DNA of 64,000 bases. It comes from Cepaea nemoralis. Its lineage: Eukaryota; Mollusca; Gastropoda; Stylommatophora; Helicidae. Every line of letters begins with the position of its first letter. The first letter of the stretch is position 1. The position numbers were made by a program, and so were the translations under genes. The stretch covers positions 1 through 64,000 of the forward strand of contig JACEFZ010025080.1 in NCBI GenBank assembly GCA_014155875.1, read 5' to 3'. Positions 1 to 38,577 of the stretch are shown piece after piece. Below the pieces are notes generated by a model. It made no database searches and was not told the origin of the DNA. It saw only the letters and a program-made list of their open reading frames with translations.

Positions 1-574
1 TAGGATACTTCGCTCGCACCACACAAAAGACTTGCTCGTCGTACGAGAGGAATGGATTATACATTTTATTGCCACTGGCTCTTTGCATCACATCAATGTA
101 CAACAAACAGTCGCTAACAAATCACACAAGAATAAATGCACAGAACTTCCTATCACTAGTCGTTTTCCTAACCCTATCGCTAATCTATCTACTCGGCTAA
201 CGAAACAAGCATCGCTAAGCGATGTTATCACTCTGAAGTCTGTGTCCCGTCTGATTCTACTCCGCGTGCTGTTTACACAGTACGCGGAAGGACTTGGGGC
301 GCACTACGGCTTTTTGCGTGCGGCCTCATTCAGCACGCTCGAGTAGTGGCCTCTTTTGAGTTACACTCTAGTTTCACGTTGCCGTGATCATGCCGTGACC
401 AGAGTGCTAGCTCTCTGGTTGACACCTCCGTGTCTCATGAGAGAACTATTTAATAGTTCCCCTTCCTATCACCTACCCTGCCCTCATGTAGGGGCACTGA
501 GTTACCTCTAATCTACTTGAGATAGACCACTCATTCAGGGAGGTCTTCCTCCTATATACTTGAGTCTTTGACAC
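1..574. repeat. Direct repeat copy 1 (LTR-like), truncated by window edge
   Basis: This stretch matches 1899-2472 almost base for base. I see only a handful of substitutions and a one-base length difference in a T run near 312. The match runs from base 1, so the true left end probably lies outside the window. The shared block ends at ...gagtctttgaca in both copies, after which the sequences diverge. Two similar copies about 1.9 kb apart in the same orientation suggest LTRs of a short element or a tandem duplication. The open frame at 32-346 recurs in the second copy but resembles no family I know and is probably non-coding. Confidence 0.75.
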
Positions 575-1898
575 ACACCCTCCCCTCCTGTGTTGCGTTA
601 CAAACTTTGACTCATGGTTGTGACGCAAGAGGTTTCTAAAAATTAGTGTATCTAATTTTTGTCAAAGACTCCTGATAACTTGGTTCAGGGTATCCCAATA
701 GACCTCTACTGACTATTGTCACAGTGTAGTATCACTTTACTTGGCTACTGCTGATCGCCACAAACTTGTTTGGTTGGCGTGAGCCCTCTTCTCAATCGCA
801 ATATTATATAATTAGAGGTTTGTCTGAACCGGACCGTTGTCTTATAAGACCTGCCCTCAAATAGTAAATTAACTCACTACCCATACAAAGTTGACTTTCT
901 TAGGGTCAACACATGAATTGCTTCATGTCCCCCATATAATATTAAACAACACTTACACAAGCTGTGTGCGACAGGCTTTACCTATCTCGCTTCCGCGTGT
1001 AAAGTTATCTTTCACTGTTAAGTTAGTGTTTCGTTGTCTATTGTGTCCCCTGACCCGAAGTTATATCCCTTTGTTCTAAAAAATGTATGTACTTTACATG
1101 TGTGTTTTCCTGGTTGTTTGCGTGTTTGGATCTAACTAATAATATAATTTAAATTCTAACATGTGTGTCTGTCTATAACTATGTATGCAAGTTAGTTTTC
1201 AAGTGCCATAATTCGGTTAAATGTGGCCACAAACAAGTGTATAACACTAATTCGTGACTACGTTTCCGTCTTATGAGACTTAAAATACTCTATCTAAGTT
1301 TTACTGTAAACTACACATAAAACACTTAAGACAGCACATTACAACATTGAAATGAATAACTAATATAAACAAATAATATCTGATATAAGTCAACGATTCA
1401 GGCGAGCAGCCGCTTTGCGATTTGTAAACAATCAGTCGCTGAATGCAAATGGCGTAACGCCTCTGTTTGTCAGCCGCAAAACGTCAGAGGCGCAGCGCTA
1501 TTTTTAGATTGGAAAAATCGATTTTCTTCTCGGCTCAGTTTTGTGTATCGCTCCGCCATGAATCATATTTGACAAATACTAGTAAATAAATAAGTAATTA
1601 TAGAAATAAATGATACAAAACTATAACAATAATACTTACAAATGAGAAGAAAACATGTTCATAAGCACAAAATAATTCAATAAGCATAAATAAAGATAAC
1701 TTGGTCACGATGGGCACAGCTCGCACTTTGCTCTGTCTGCACACGCCATTGTCACTAACGTAAATTAGACCCTGTGATTATCTAGCCGTAATACTAATTT
1801 AGAGCCGTGGGTGAGTGTTTTAGCTTGAACAATTGTTCAAGCCACACTTCTGACACCACTTTATCCTAGCCTGTCAGCAACCGATGTCACAGGCATTC
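575..1898. other. AT-rich spacer between the two direct repeats
   Basis: No reading frame of note and no recognised repeat family. If the flanking copies are LTRs, this would be the internal region, but it carries no gag or pol remnant. A short palindrome (ttgaacaattgttcaa) lies near 1827-1842. Confidence 0.5.
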
Positions 1899-2472
1899 TA
1901 GGATACTTCTCTCGCACCACACAAAAGACTTACTCGTCGTACGAGAGGAATTGATTACTACATTTTATTGCCACTGGCTCTTTGCATCACATCAATGTAC
2001 AACAAACAGTCGCTAACAAATCACACAAGAATAAATGCACAGAACTTCCTATCACTAGTCGTTTTCCTAACCCTATCGCTAATCTATCTACTCGGCTAAC
2101 GAAACAAGCATCGCTAAGCGATGTTATCACTCTGAAGTCTGTGTCCCGTCTGATTCTACTCCGCGTGCTGTTTACACAGTACGCGGAAGGACTTGGGGCG
2201 CACTACGGCTTTTGCGTGCGGCCTCATTCAGCACGCTCGAGTAGTGGCCTCTTTTGAGTTACACTCTAGTTTCACGTTGCCGTGATCATGCCGTGACCAG
2301 AGTGCTAGCTCTCTGGTTGACACCTCCGTGTCTCATGAGAGAACTATTTAATAGTTCCCCTTCCTATCACCTACCCTGCCCTCATGTAGGGGCACTGAGT
2401 TACCTCTAATCTACTTGAGGTAGACCACTCATTCAGGGTGGTCTTCCTCCTCTATACTTGAGTCTTTGACAA
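1899..2472. repeat. Direct repeat copy 2 (LTR-like)
   Basis: Second copy of the block at 1-574. The shared segment ends in tttgaca at about 2472 and is followed by unrelated sequence. The copy may extend left of 1899, but that cannot be tested because copy 1 runs off the window. Confidence 0.75.
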
Positions 2473-2601
2473 CGACGCAAAACAGTCACTATCGGTTTCT
2501 TTATGAAAAATATCTACTTTGGATCCGTTGCAATACGAGTCTACACGGATGGATCAGCACATAATACCGTTGAAATGGAGAGGCGGGAGTGTACATTAAA
2601 A

Positions 2602-2900
2602 TTCATTGGCACCTTGCCCTCTTAACAGACAATAGTTTGTTACATTGTGCTTCAAAAAGGCATAATAACTACAACCCAAGGCGGTAGCGAATGTGACTGA
2701 TCAGACCAATTCGTACTGTAAATGTTCGTCCACAATGGATGCATGTGAATACATAGTCATAACCACCATCACGCACCATCTTACGTCTCACGTGCTCAGT
2801 GTGTGACCTGTCTGTAATCATTTTCTCCACTGCCATGAATAAGAGTATTAAGGACACAGGATTGATAGATAAGGACTTTTATATTGTCTGTAAGCTTCCT
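2602..2900 (-). pseudogene. LINE fragment (family Z), C-terminal finger end
   Basis: Minus-strand remnant of a non-LTR retrotransposon. The frame at 2669-2857 ends with a CX2C finger-like motif (CIHCGRTF) followed by GLISHIRYR, the typical C-terminus of a widespread invertebrate LINE ORF2. The same sequence occurs in longer form at 49078-50082; against that copy this one lacks roughly 400 bp between the finger and the 2840 region. The fragment stops at 2900, where another element is inserted, and resumes at 3637. Confidence 0.75.
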
Positions 2901-3636
2901 ATAGTTTCCAGTCCCCAACATGGCGGTTAGGCATTGAACCGTTAAGTCCTAATGCGTGTTTATGCGCGTGGCTACGGTTTGCAGTTGCATTTTTCTCATG
3001 TTGGACTGGTAGTTCATGGTTCTGTCGCCCTGCTACTGAATGAGTGCGTGGCGTGACACTGTGAGCTGTGAGATTCGTGTGGAATGCTTTTACATCTGTC
3101 CGCTGTTGTTTGCACAGTGAACTGCATGTTCGGAACAATGGCCGGCTGTTGCTGAATTGACTGGTTTGCCTCTTCGGTTCACGAGTGCATTTTTAAGGAG
3201 ACTCCTGGGAGCTACGGAGTTCGTGCTTTGTGCGGCACATTTGGCGGGTCGCCCTGCGGAAAGAGACCGAGCATCGTGGAATAAAACCTGGGTCAATGAA
3301 GCCTTTCTGGTGACTGCTGATTCCATCGACTATGCGTCGATGTATTTTGCGTCGAGGACTTTTGTGTTGGCATTCTGGCGGCTGTATTATGCACAGTGTA
3401 TCTGTGCGGGCTGTTGGCTTGCCGAGACTCCAGTCTGTTCCATTTTCCAAATTAGCAGTGAGGAGCATTTTGTATGATATTCACTGGCACAGGAACGGAG
3501 AATAATGGGGACGACCCGTTGCCGTGAAGTTGGAACCGTGACTAACTAACTGACTGACTGACTGACTGACTGACTGACTGAGCTTAGCTTAGCTTAGCTT
3601 AAGTAAGTAAGTAAGTAAGCAAGCAAGCAAGCAGGC
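2901..3636 (+). mobile_element. LINE 3' end nested in family Z LINE, with 9-bp target duplication
   Basis: This segment interrupts the family Z LINE. The host sequence aagcttcct appears at 2892-2900 and again at 3637-3645, as expected of a target-site duplication. The right end is a run of short repeats: (TGAC)n, (AGCTT)n, (AAGT)n and (AAGC)n. The part from about 3380 to 3545 (gcacagtgtatctgtgcggg through gttggaaccgtgactaac) matches 62180-62345, where the tail is plain (CTAA)n. It is probably a 5'-truncated copy of a LINE with a tetranucleotide tail. The open frame at 3157-3477 has no recognised motif. Confidence 0.7.
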
Positions 3637-4060
3637 AAGCTTCCTGTTCTTCCAGACTCTTTTTGTTAATCTGTTCATTGTTGTTGTTGCCTTATCAATC
3701 CTGCTTTGATTTCCTGATCTAGGGATAATTTGCTATTTACCCCTGCTCCTAGATATGTAAAATGATCTACTATCTCCAGTTCGGCGTTGTCAATAAAGAT
3801 TGATGATACCCGATGTGCACCTTGTGACATAATCTGTCTTCTGTTTGCTAATTGTTAAACCAAATTCAGAACAAGCATTGGAGAATATAGATAGTAGACG
3901 CAAAATTCTTTCTCAGAGTGGGTCGTTATTGCAGCATCATCTGCAAAAAGCAACTGTCTGATCAGTACCCTCCTAATTTTTGTTTTGGCCTTCAATCGCT
4001 GAGCATTGTACAGGTCGCCATCTGAGCGTGAGTAAAATAATAAAATAATAATTGAGGCAT
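3637..4060 (-). pseudogene. LINE fragment (family Z), reverse transcriptase palm
   Basis: Continuation of the LINE at 2602-2900. On the minus strand the frame at 3855-4184 contains LLFADDAAITTHSEKE, an F/YADD reverse-transcriptase catalytic motif in the context usual for this family, preceded by AQRLKAKTKIRRVLIRQ. Sequence from 3640 to 3870 is shared with 49745-50080. Only the palm region survives, so it cannot be active. Confidence 0.8.
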
Positions 4061-4178
4061 GGCCAGAGTACAAGGAAAGTACTGCCATAACTATGATGCA
4101 TGAATCCGGGCAATCTAGACGGCAACAGAAAATTGCTGAATACAAATTATGGTACACAGCCTGTATTGCTATTGACAT

Positions 4179-4622
4179 ATGCAAAACCAGGAGCTTCAGT
4201 CTGGGAAATTGACAGTACGACTGCCTTTACTGTCTGAACTTGACAGCCAGCGTAAGGTCACCATACTGTGGATTCCATCTCACTGTGGAGTACCCAGAAA
4301 CGAGAGAGCTGATCGACCAGATAAAGAAGGAGCAACAGAAGACCAAACTGATGTGACTGTTACATGCCACCAAAAGAAAAGAATCGTTAAATCAATCAGA
4401 TAACAAGACGATTACCATTTTATGGATAGACCAGAACAAATAATTATTCTGCTCCTCAGAATAAGGCGCAATAGATTACTCAGCCACATGTATACGCAAT
4501 TCAAGACTGGAAAATCAGCCGTTTGCACATGTGGATTGACGCCGAAGACAGCAGATCAGATCACATACTCTGAAGACAGCTGCCCCAAAATACGACATAT
4601 CAAGGCAACCCTTCTGACCTAG
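4179..4622 (+). pseudogene. LINE RNase H domain fragment
   Basis: Plus-strand frame 4179-4403 reads KVTILWIPSHCGVPRNERAD, the conserved C-terminal part of LINE-encoded RNase H (PSHxGVxGNExAD). It is followed in the frame at 4422-4622 by a Cys-rich segment (CTCGLTPKTADQI), as in the region after RNase H in Jockey/I-type elements. The two parts are separated by stops. A decayed fragment, not a host gene. Confidence 0.75.
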
Positions 4623-5137
4623 AGAAACAAAGGTGGAAGATATAGTTCATATACTATGTGGACCACTGAGTGAACTAAAAAAAATTAAGTGAAGTTCATA
4701 CAAAAGACAACATTGCAGGAATAGGCAATGCATTTCAAGCGAACAAAAGAAGAATAAGACCACGTTATTACGTACCGTTTTCTTGTTTGTAAACTGTTGC
4801 TGTGTTGATCTAAATACCAAGGTCGTAGTTCTCATTGATAGCTTTCGCATGCTCTCTGTTGATACCACGTATAACACAAACTACACTCACACACACAGTC
4901 ACACACAGACAGTCATACACAGACACAAACGCACACAGACACACACACGAACACACCACCACCATCACCACAACTACCACCACTTACTACTCGCCACGAC
5001 CGTTAACTGTGACGAAAGCATCACTAGGCATGTTCTCGGCACGAAATGGGCCGATATTTGTAGTTTTTCTCAAGTTCCAAACAGCTAGGAGTGTAATGCA
5101 GATTCAGTGATACTTTGTCTCCCACTAACACTTGCAG

Positions 5138-31602
<26,465 letters not shown>

Positions 31603-32000
31603 TACAGATGCCGGGTACCTGGATGTGACTCTAGGTGTTCAGCAAGACGTTTTTTGACCATACCGAATCAGCCAGCAAAGACAGTTGATTTTATATTGTA
31701 GTCCAAACATTTGTTATTGTGCGATCTCAGTTAGCCTGTTATGATCTTGTCGTTGTCATCCTGACCGTTATATACTCGTGGACATTGTTTGTTTCATTAA
31801 GGAAGTATCTGTAACGATGAACTGACAAGGTATATTTAAACGATAAATTCAAAGTTTACTAGTTAGGTAGTTTTACCATTTATTCCATAGTAGTAGTTCA
31901 TTATTAGCTTGATTATTTCTTGTTTTCTTGTCATGACTTTGCTTTTTGCAACATTATTGTTCAATAATTTAAAACTATCTTAAAACAATTTTTCCCAAAT
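31603..32000 (+). other. Probable 3' UTR of the transporter gene
   Basis: AT-rich sequence after the stop codon without reading frames. I found no canonical AATAAA or ATTAAA in it; gataaa occurs at about 31842. The 3' end therefore cannot be placed. Confidence 0.4.
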
Positions 32001-32616
32001 CGAAAACATTGTGCAATTGACCTGAAAGTTGGTAGTATTGTCGCTAGAATCTTTCAAGTGTCCTGTTGGGGGTGGGCGAACCACAGAATTACTAAAGCAG
32101 TTATCGCACCCTATTAGTAGCAAACTCCAAAGAGGAGCAGCGCTTTTTAAACCAGTTTTGGGGCGTCGTAATGTGTGGCCTAGATGAATTCATCGGCCAT
32201 TCAAGGCTCAGAGGTCGATGCATATCTGTCACTTCAGAAAACATATGTGTGAGGTTAGAAATTCCGAAACGAGGTAAACTGTGGCAGATTATTGTCGATC
32301 ACGTCAGGCACAACTAGCAAGGGATCTCAAAGTCGATGGCAGTAGTTTAACACGCGACGTTGGAAAATCGTCGAGTAGCTTGTGAAAAAATAGCCGCGCT
32401 TCGGGACAAGGTTCATCTTACCACACAGCATGCACTGCTTGCTCTGGGTTCAGTCGTAGCGAGGCAGGTGTCATTTCAGTTTACCCGAAAATTGAAACAA
32501 TAACGTTGTAGTCTATCAAGGAATTATTCGACGCTTGTAAGCAAGTGTGGAGGTTTCATTTAAAGAACCATCACTACAAATGAGACCTAGCTTCACTATC
32601 AACAATAGGAACGCAA
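32001..32616. other. Intergenic sequence, nothing firm
   Basis: No supported gene. Confidence 0.4.
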
Positions 32617-32620
32617 GAGA

Positions 32621-32696
<76 letters not shown>

Positions 32697-32800
32697 AAGA
32701 AATGGTGCAGTACACCCCCACCACCTCACTCGTCCCCTTTACCCCCCCCCCACCTTTTAATCCCCCGTAAACCCCCCCCCCCCCCCCACACACACACACA
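32617..32800. repeat. (GA)n microsatellite, C-rich stretch and (CA)n
   Basis: About 39 GA units at 32617-32695, then a C-rich stretch to about 32787 and a short (CA)n. Confidence 0.95.
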
Positions 32801-32819
32801 CACATGCACTGAAGGAATT

Positions 32820-34296
32820 TCACAAGCTGGCATTTGTAGGACGGCTATGCAGACTCAATTACACAAGTACGAAGAGGTATCTTAGAGGAGTACATAACAT
32901 GACACTCACAATTGCCACCTATACAGCTTCCTAGAAGTAATCCTCCACTTGCAGTCAGTCGTTTCTAAACGACGTGGACTTCTGAGAACATGCGTATTTT
33001 GTAACATAGATTTAAAAGCCTTCCAAATTCGCCTTACTCGACAAATCAATGCACATATAATTACTACGTGTCGGGACCATTCAAAGAGGCCATGGCAGAA
33101 AACTCTCTGAGGTCCTATGAAGAGATGCAGCAGGTAGTGCATAAACCGGCAACACGTGACTCATCGTCCTCTTTCTCACTGAAAACAATGTTGGCTACTT
33201 CCTGTCTTCACAGCTGTGACATTTGACTCCTTCGTTCCACACATCAGCACTACATACGATACAAGGATGCTGTGTGTTGGTAGCAACATTGTTTAATCTT
33301 GTCACTGTAGTCGCCTGTATTGGCCCACTCTTTGCAATGTTAAAATACCCAGTGATGTTTAACGGGAGCAAACTGCACTCAACAATCCCTATATTTCATC
33401 CTTATTCGTAAAGTGTATGCACTAGATCCTAGACAGATATCTGAGGGATGATAATCATCCGGTTTCCAGGAACATAGTTGTCCTGAGAATTGTGTCCTTA
33501 TCTCATTTTTAACCTGTCATATAAATACAGAATATTACCTTATTCTATTTTTAAAAAAAATTTTTATTTATTACTTTTACTTATTTTTATTTATTTATAT
33601 AATATTTATTTTTAAACAATATAAAACGGCAACTGCAGCAGCAGGAGAAGAAAAAGAAGAAGAAGAAGAAGCAAGAAGAAGAAGTAGAAGAAGAAGAAGA
33701 AGAACGAAGACGAAGACGATAATATATAATTGCACTCATCTTGTGTGTATAAACTGCATATATCTCTGACTGATTGTCTGTATGTCTGTAGGTATGTCTT
33801 CCTCTCTGTCTATGAGGATAATGTGGGCGTTTCCTGTTTGTGCTCAGCTCAGCCAGGGATAAAGTTACCTCTCTGGTCTAAGTGACTTTTCCCAATACTT
33901 AAATCAGTTCTCTAAATATGGTTCCCAACAGTGGGGATCGTTACCGGCTGGTCTGGGGCAGTACTTTGACTCTTGACTGTTGTCAGACAGCTCACAGAGA
34001 TCATGTACTGCTAGAGTTCCAGAATGCCACAACAGAACGTACTGCACAGATTTGATTGGAAAAACAAAACCTGATCAGTGGAAAAAGTAAAAGTAAAATT
34101 AAAGATCTTTGTCCTCGCCTTCATGCTGCTGGATATATGGTGCTGGCCCAATATTTGTGTAGACCAGTCTGTACATGCCAATAGCACACCGGCGCCTTTA
34201 CATCTGAGGACATTTTCTGGTGCCCATTTTAGGTTCGGTCGACCTTCGAGCCCAGGTCAATAAAAAACAATCCGCACCGATGGGGATTCGAATGCA
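32820..34296. other. Intergenic sequence, nothing firm
   Basis: Includes an AAG-rich patch near 33650-33715. The frame at 34078-34263 has a hydrophobic start but no supporting homology, and it runs into the minisatellite below. Confidence 0.4.
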
Positions 34297-34610
34297 TGAC
34301 CACTGGGCAGGAAAGAAGCGTGCCAGTTACTGCACCAACATGGCCACTGGACAGGAAAGAAGCCTGCCAGCAACTGCAACATGACCACTGGGCAGGAAAG
34401 AATCGTGCCAGCCACTGCACCAACATGACCACTGGGCAGGAAAGAAGCGTGCCAGCCACTGCACCAATATGACCACTGGGCAGGAAAGAATCGTGCCAGC
34501 CACTTCACCAACATGACCACTGGACAGGAAAGAAGCCTGCCAGCCACTGCAGCAACATGACCACTGGGCAGGAAAGAAGCCTGCCAGCGACTGCATCAAC
34601 ATGGCTCACA
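34297..34610. repeat. 44-bp minisatellite, ~7 copies
   Basis: Unit catgaccactgggcaggaaa, gaagcgtgccagccactgca, ccaa, with some units shortened. Several minus-strand frames (FFPAQWSCW and variants) are by-products. Confidence 0.93.
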
Positions 34611-34619
34611 GAGACGTGT

Positions 34620-35664
34620 GGTCGCCACAGCATTCCACGCCTGAAGGCTGTGCCCAAATTTAGCTGAATCCCTAACGAGAGAAATACAATTGGAATGTTT
34701 GACCTGATCAAGTAGTTTGAAGACCTCTGGTATATCCTGGATCTTGTCCAGGTCAAAGTGTTTTATAACGGAAAACGAATCTAACCAGAAAAGATTAATG
34801 TTAAGTAGTTTGCCAGCACTTGCCAATATTGTACACGACACATTGATCCTCCAAGTTGATGACTGGTCGGCTTGTTGATGCGTTTATATTTCCACAAGTG
34901 CGCATTACTGAGTATTCTTGACTGCAAGCAGTTGTTGTTTATGTGTAATGGTTGTCAAGTATTTAGTTCCCTACACTTTGCCTCTGTGAAGAGGTTTTGT
35001 CAATGTCGTCTTCCTTTTCCAATGAGAAATTATTCCTCGGCTCTTTCCTGTTTTACTCGCTAAATGTTGAGTTGTGGTTTATAGTAATATTCATGTGGCT
35101 TTGTCATAAATAATTTGGCCATTGTTTGAGTCACTAAATGTCATGTTGTAGCGTATAATAATAATCATGTGTCTTTGCCATATATAACTTGGTCATGTTT
35201 GACTCGGTAAATGTTCAATTGTTGTTTATAGTAATATCCTCGTGGCTTTGTCATAAACAGTTTGGTCATTGCTTGACTATCATAACCTAGTGAGCCTATC
35301 ATGACAATCCAGGCCCTTTCTGTAACGTTGTGCTATAATTAAGTGTGTTAGTACGCCTTTTAAGGAGTTAGAAAGTACATTACTCACCATCTCATAGAGC
35401 GGATAACAAACCCTTTACAGTCAGCTGTTTACTAGCTTCAAGGTGTATGGACAATAGTGATAGATCCAAATTTTTATGAACTGTGTTCAGAAGTAAAGGC
35501 TTCCGATGTGGTACTGATCACATCACTCACCAAGTGCCGGTTGGTCTATGCAAATTGAGTCTAGCGCCATTTTTCCAATGTCCATAAGGCTTGTAAAAAG
35601 TCCCTTTTCGTTTTTCATTTACATCTCATAGAACAGTGACGTCAACACGCAACCTTAAGTGTTC
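34620..35664. other. Intergenic sequence, nothing recognised
   Basis: A loose repeat of about 60 bp (gtttatagtaatat..gtggctttgtcataaa) recurs around 35070-35260. Confidence 0.4.
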
Positions 35665-35669
35665 ACCCA
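35665..35669. repeat. Target-site duplication, left (ACCCA)
   Basis: Identical to 45279-45283, directly outside the LTR termini. Confidence 0.93.
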
Positions 35670-37420
35670 TGTAGCATGATGGAACAGAATCCCCATTTCC
35701 AGTCCGACACATTTCATAAATATACTTTGCGTCTTAACAGGGACCATCCCAAATATAGGGCTATTCTTAGATCGAAGGTTCCAGAACGAGTTGGGGGAGG
35801 CGGCGGTATGCACTTGTCTTTTGATTGGTTCATAAATAATGAGCCCACGCTATTCCTGGGCCATATTTTAAAATCTAATTAGTAGGAGCGGGAATTTCAC
35901 CAGGAGCGGTCGCTAGAGTGATGTGATGACCCAACAATGCCCTTGTAGATTCAATATATTGTTCTCTGGACAACAGGTACCACTTTAAAACATACTTTAA
36001 TGTTGTGGCTAAACCTAATGTACGAAAGAGAAGAATATGAGTATTTTATGAATAATATGTGAAAGTGGAAAACCTAACTTCTGTGCGCCAGAATTCTGAA
36101 CACTGCATCTTCAACCTTGACACGTCTTTCACGCTGTATACTCCAAGTGCATATCAATCCCTTGTTGTGACTGGTTGCGTATGCTTGAGGAATGTAGTAC
36201 ACTCATGCAGATTCGCAAACCCAAAACCCTTGTGCATTCTACATGCCTAGGATGACTTATTCTTAAAATCAACTGTACCTTTGCTCTCGTGCGAGTTAAC
36301 AAATGGCAGTCTGAATGGGAATGAGTGATGAAACATGTACACGTTCCTTTGTAAAACGCTGAGATTGATGGAGTGAGTGAGTTGGTGATTTAATAAATAG
36401 CCTCTCACATTAGTAGAAAGAAAGATGCTTCAAATATCCATATGTAAACAGGACGGTGATGGCACGCCAGAATTCCTGAGTCCATGTGATGCCTGGTCAC
36501 TATAAGCTCAAGAGAATTACTATAATTTCTCTTTGAAGTATTACACTGTTACCTCTACTGTTGGATGGTTCATATAAACTAGTTCCTCAGAGAACCATAG
36601 GTGTGTGAACCGGTGTTTTAGTTGGCTGAATATAATGTATGGCTCATGCAAACTTACAAGGACTAAACATGTTTTCCACATATGTGCTTGGTGCATATGT
36701 GAACTATTGCTATGCAATTGAGCTTCTGTTACCTACTGTGGACATTACTCAGTGGGGAAAGAGCACATGATGATGATGATGTATCTGTGATACAAGTCTG
36801 GTGAAAAAGGGGTGAGGTCTGGCATTGCTGTGTGAATATGGAATAAGACATTCATGCACCAACATCACAGCCATAGGAATGGATGTCTGGTCGGCTAATT
36901 TGGTAAATGCCATTAGTTAATACATAATGCATATTGCAGTTGTAAATGCCTATTTTCCATTTCCCTTCACAATGCCTGTCCCATGTTGCTATGTCACAAT
37001 GATTGCTGTACTGTGTCTGGTCCTCCTTGTGCCCAGGTCTACTGTGGTTCAAACATGGTGGAACTTAGACCACATAAATGCTTGTAATTGTGTTAAGCTA
37101 CCCTGTCTCAGCATATGGTCTTGTGATTACCACAGTACATCAGAGTGAAATTCACTACATCATCAACCATAACCTTCCCCATCTCCATCTGTGTATGTTA
37201 ATGTATGATAACATCATCTTTTAACACATGTGAAGAGATGTTGTGCCATTCTATATATCCACAGAGAACAGGAGGATGGAGGAGAGGCATCCATATATCA
37301 TCTGGGAAAACTAACCAGTAGTCCCAAAATCCAGAACCAACTCTCTATAAGTGAAATCTTCTAGAACCCACAATATGGGAATTTCCTAGAGACTTTCAGC
37401 TCAGCTCTCAAACAGCTGGA

Positions 37421-37430
37421 TATAAATAAG
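37421..37430 (+). promoter_or_regulatory. Candidate TATA box in 5' LTR (TATAAATAAG)
   Basis: A clear TATA motif in a GC-moderate context. It would put the transcript start near 37450 and make the first ~1.8 kb U3. The same motif is at 43778-43787 in the 3' LTR. Confidence 0.5.
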
Positions 37431-38571
37431 AGAGAAAAACAGTTCTGAAGACTTCAATAATAAGAAGTACAGTGATCATTAATCAAATGTCATCTGAGAA
37501 TGAAACAACAAGTCTGGTTGTTAACCCCATTCAAGACAACTTGTGAAATGACTGGTGCAGTGGATTGTTTAGCCAGGACTTATCTTGGTTAATCTCCAGC
37601 CTGGTGCTCACAGTGTTGAAGAATGTGACTTGAAGTGTAGGTGAGATTGGACTGACTGAGGGGCTGTAGTATATTGGATTTTGTTCCTATCTCTGGGTTT
37701 CTTCAGCAAGTCATGTTTTGCATGTACCGAGTATACATCTCCCAATGTCAGGAGAGTGTTATCCTCAACTTTTGAAGTATCCCAGTATCAGCATCCACAG
37801 ACAGTCTGGTCAACGGTGAGAGACAGTATCATATCATCCTACCAATTCTAGTCTTCAAGAGGAATGAATCTGCCATGAAGCTTATTTTGGGAAAGCTGCT
37901 AACTGGAGCTAGTCCAACATCCATGCTGATGATAAAAGGATTCAACAGACCCAGAACAGTAGTTTCTTCCTTGAGTTGCCCATGGATAGGATTTCCTAAA
38001 TTCCCAAGAGACATGAGATGAGGATAGAGATAGATACTGTAAACAGAATGATGTGGTGGTACTTAGAGAGGAGAGGTGGATGAGAGTTATTAGTTGGTGG
38101 AGTAAGGGGAGGTGGTGTATCATGTTATCTGCATGCATGTTAGCATATTTGTACATTTTGTATGTACCTGTTGAGGTGTTGACATGACAAATGGGATGAA
38201 CAATGGTCATCACTAACTAGACTCACCATCAGCTCAATAAACAGTATGATTGAACCAGTGTTTTAAGTACATGTCCCCAGTGAATTTCTTGTACAGTTGC
38301 TGTCAAGTGTTGTCTCTGGTGACTGTCTTAAGTGCTGTGGTTGGTTATACATATTGTGAAAAGTCCTGTATAGATGTTGTCAGGTATCTCATGATGTCTA
38401 TCTTGTACACTTGTGGTGTAAACCAATTCCTTGTGAATGTATGTTCCACTTGTGTCAAGAAACTGTCATGTAGATGTCCTGTCTAACAGATGTAATGTAC
38501 AGTTATTGTTAAAGTTTGTTTGTCTGCAAAAATTGAAGGACTACTTGAACTGATATAGGTCATACTGACAA

Positions 38572-38577
38572 AATAAA
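38572..38577 (+). terminator. Candidate poly(A) signal in 5' LTR (AATAAA)
   Basis: About 1.15 kb downstream of the TATA box and matched at 44923-44928 in the 3' LTR. A second AATAAA at 38235-38240 is inside the 6-bp stretch missing from the 3' LTR. Confidence 0.4.

Noticed and set aside
3157..3477. 106-codon plus-strand frame as a host gene
   Set aside because: Lies inside a LINE 3' insertion with target duplications, and its second half recurs at 62180 with the frame broken.
4783..5110. Thr/His-rich frames before the TM7 exon as an upstream exon
   Set aside because: They read through an AC-rich simple repeat; the real exon starts at the acceptor at 5137 in a different phase context.
32280..32470. 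Possible Tc1-type DNA-binding remnant
   Set aside because: Only loose similarity in broken frames and no terminal repeats; not enough to call.
34078..34263. Small secreted protein (hydrophobic N-terminus)
   Set aside because: Only 61 codons, uses a non-ATG-like context and runs toward a minisatellite; no splice or homology support.
37899..38486. Frames of 104 and 78 codons present in both LTRs
   Set aside because: Their conservation only reflects the near identity of the LTRs; no recognisable domain.
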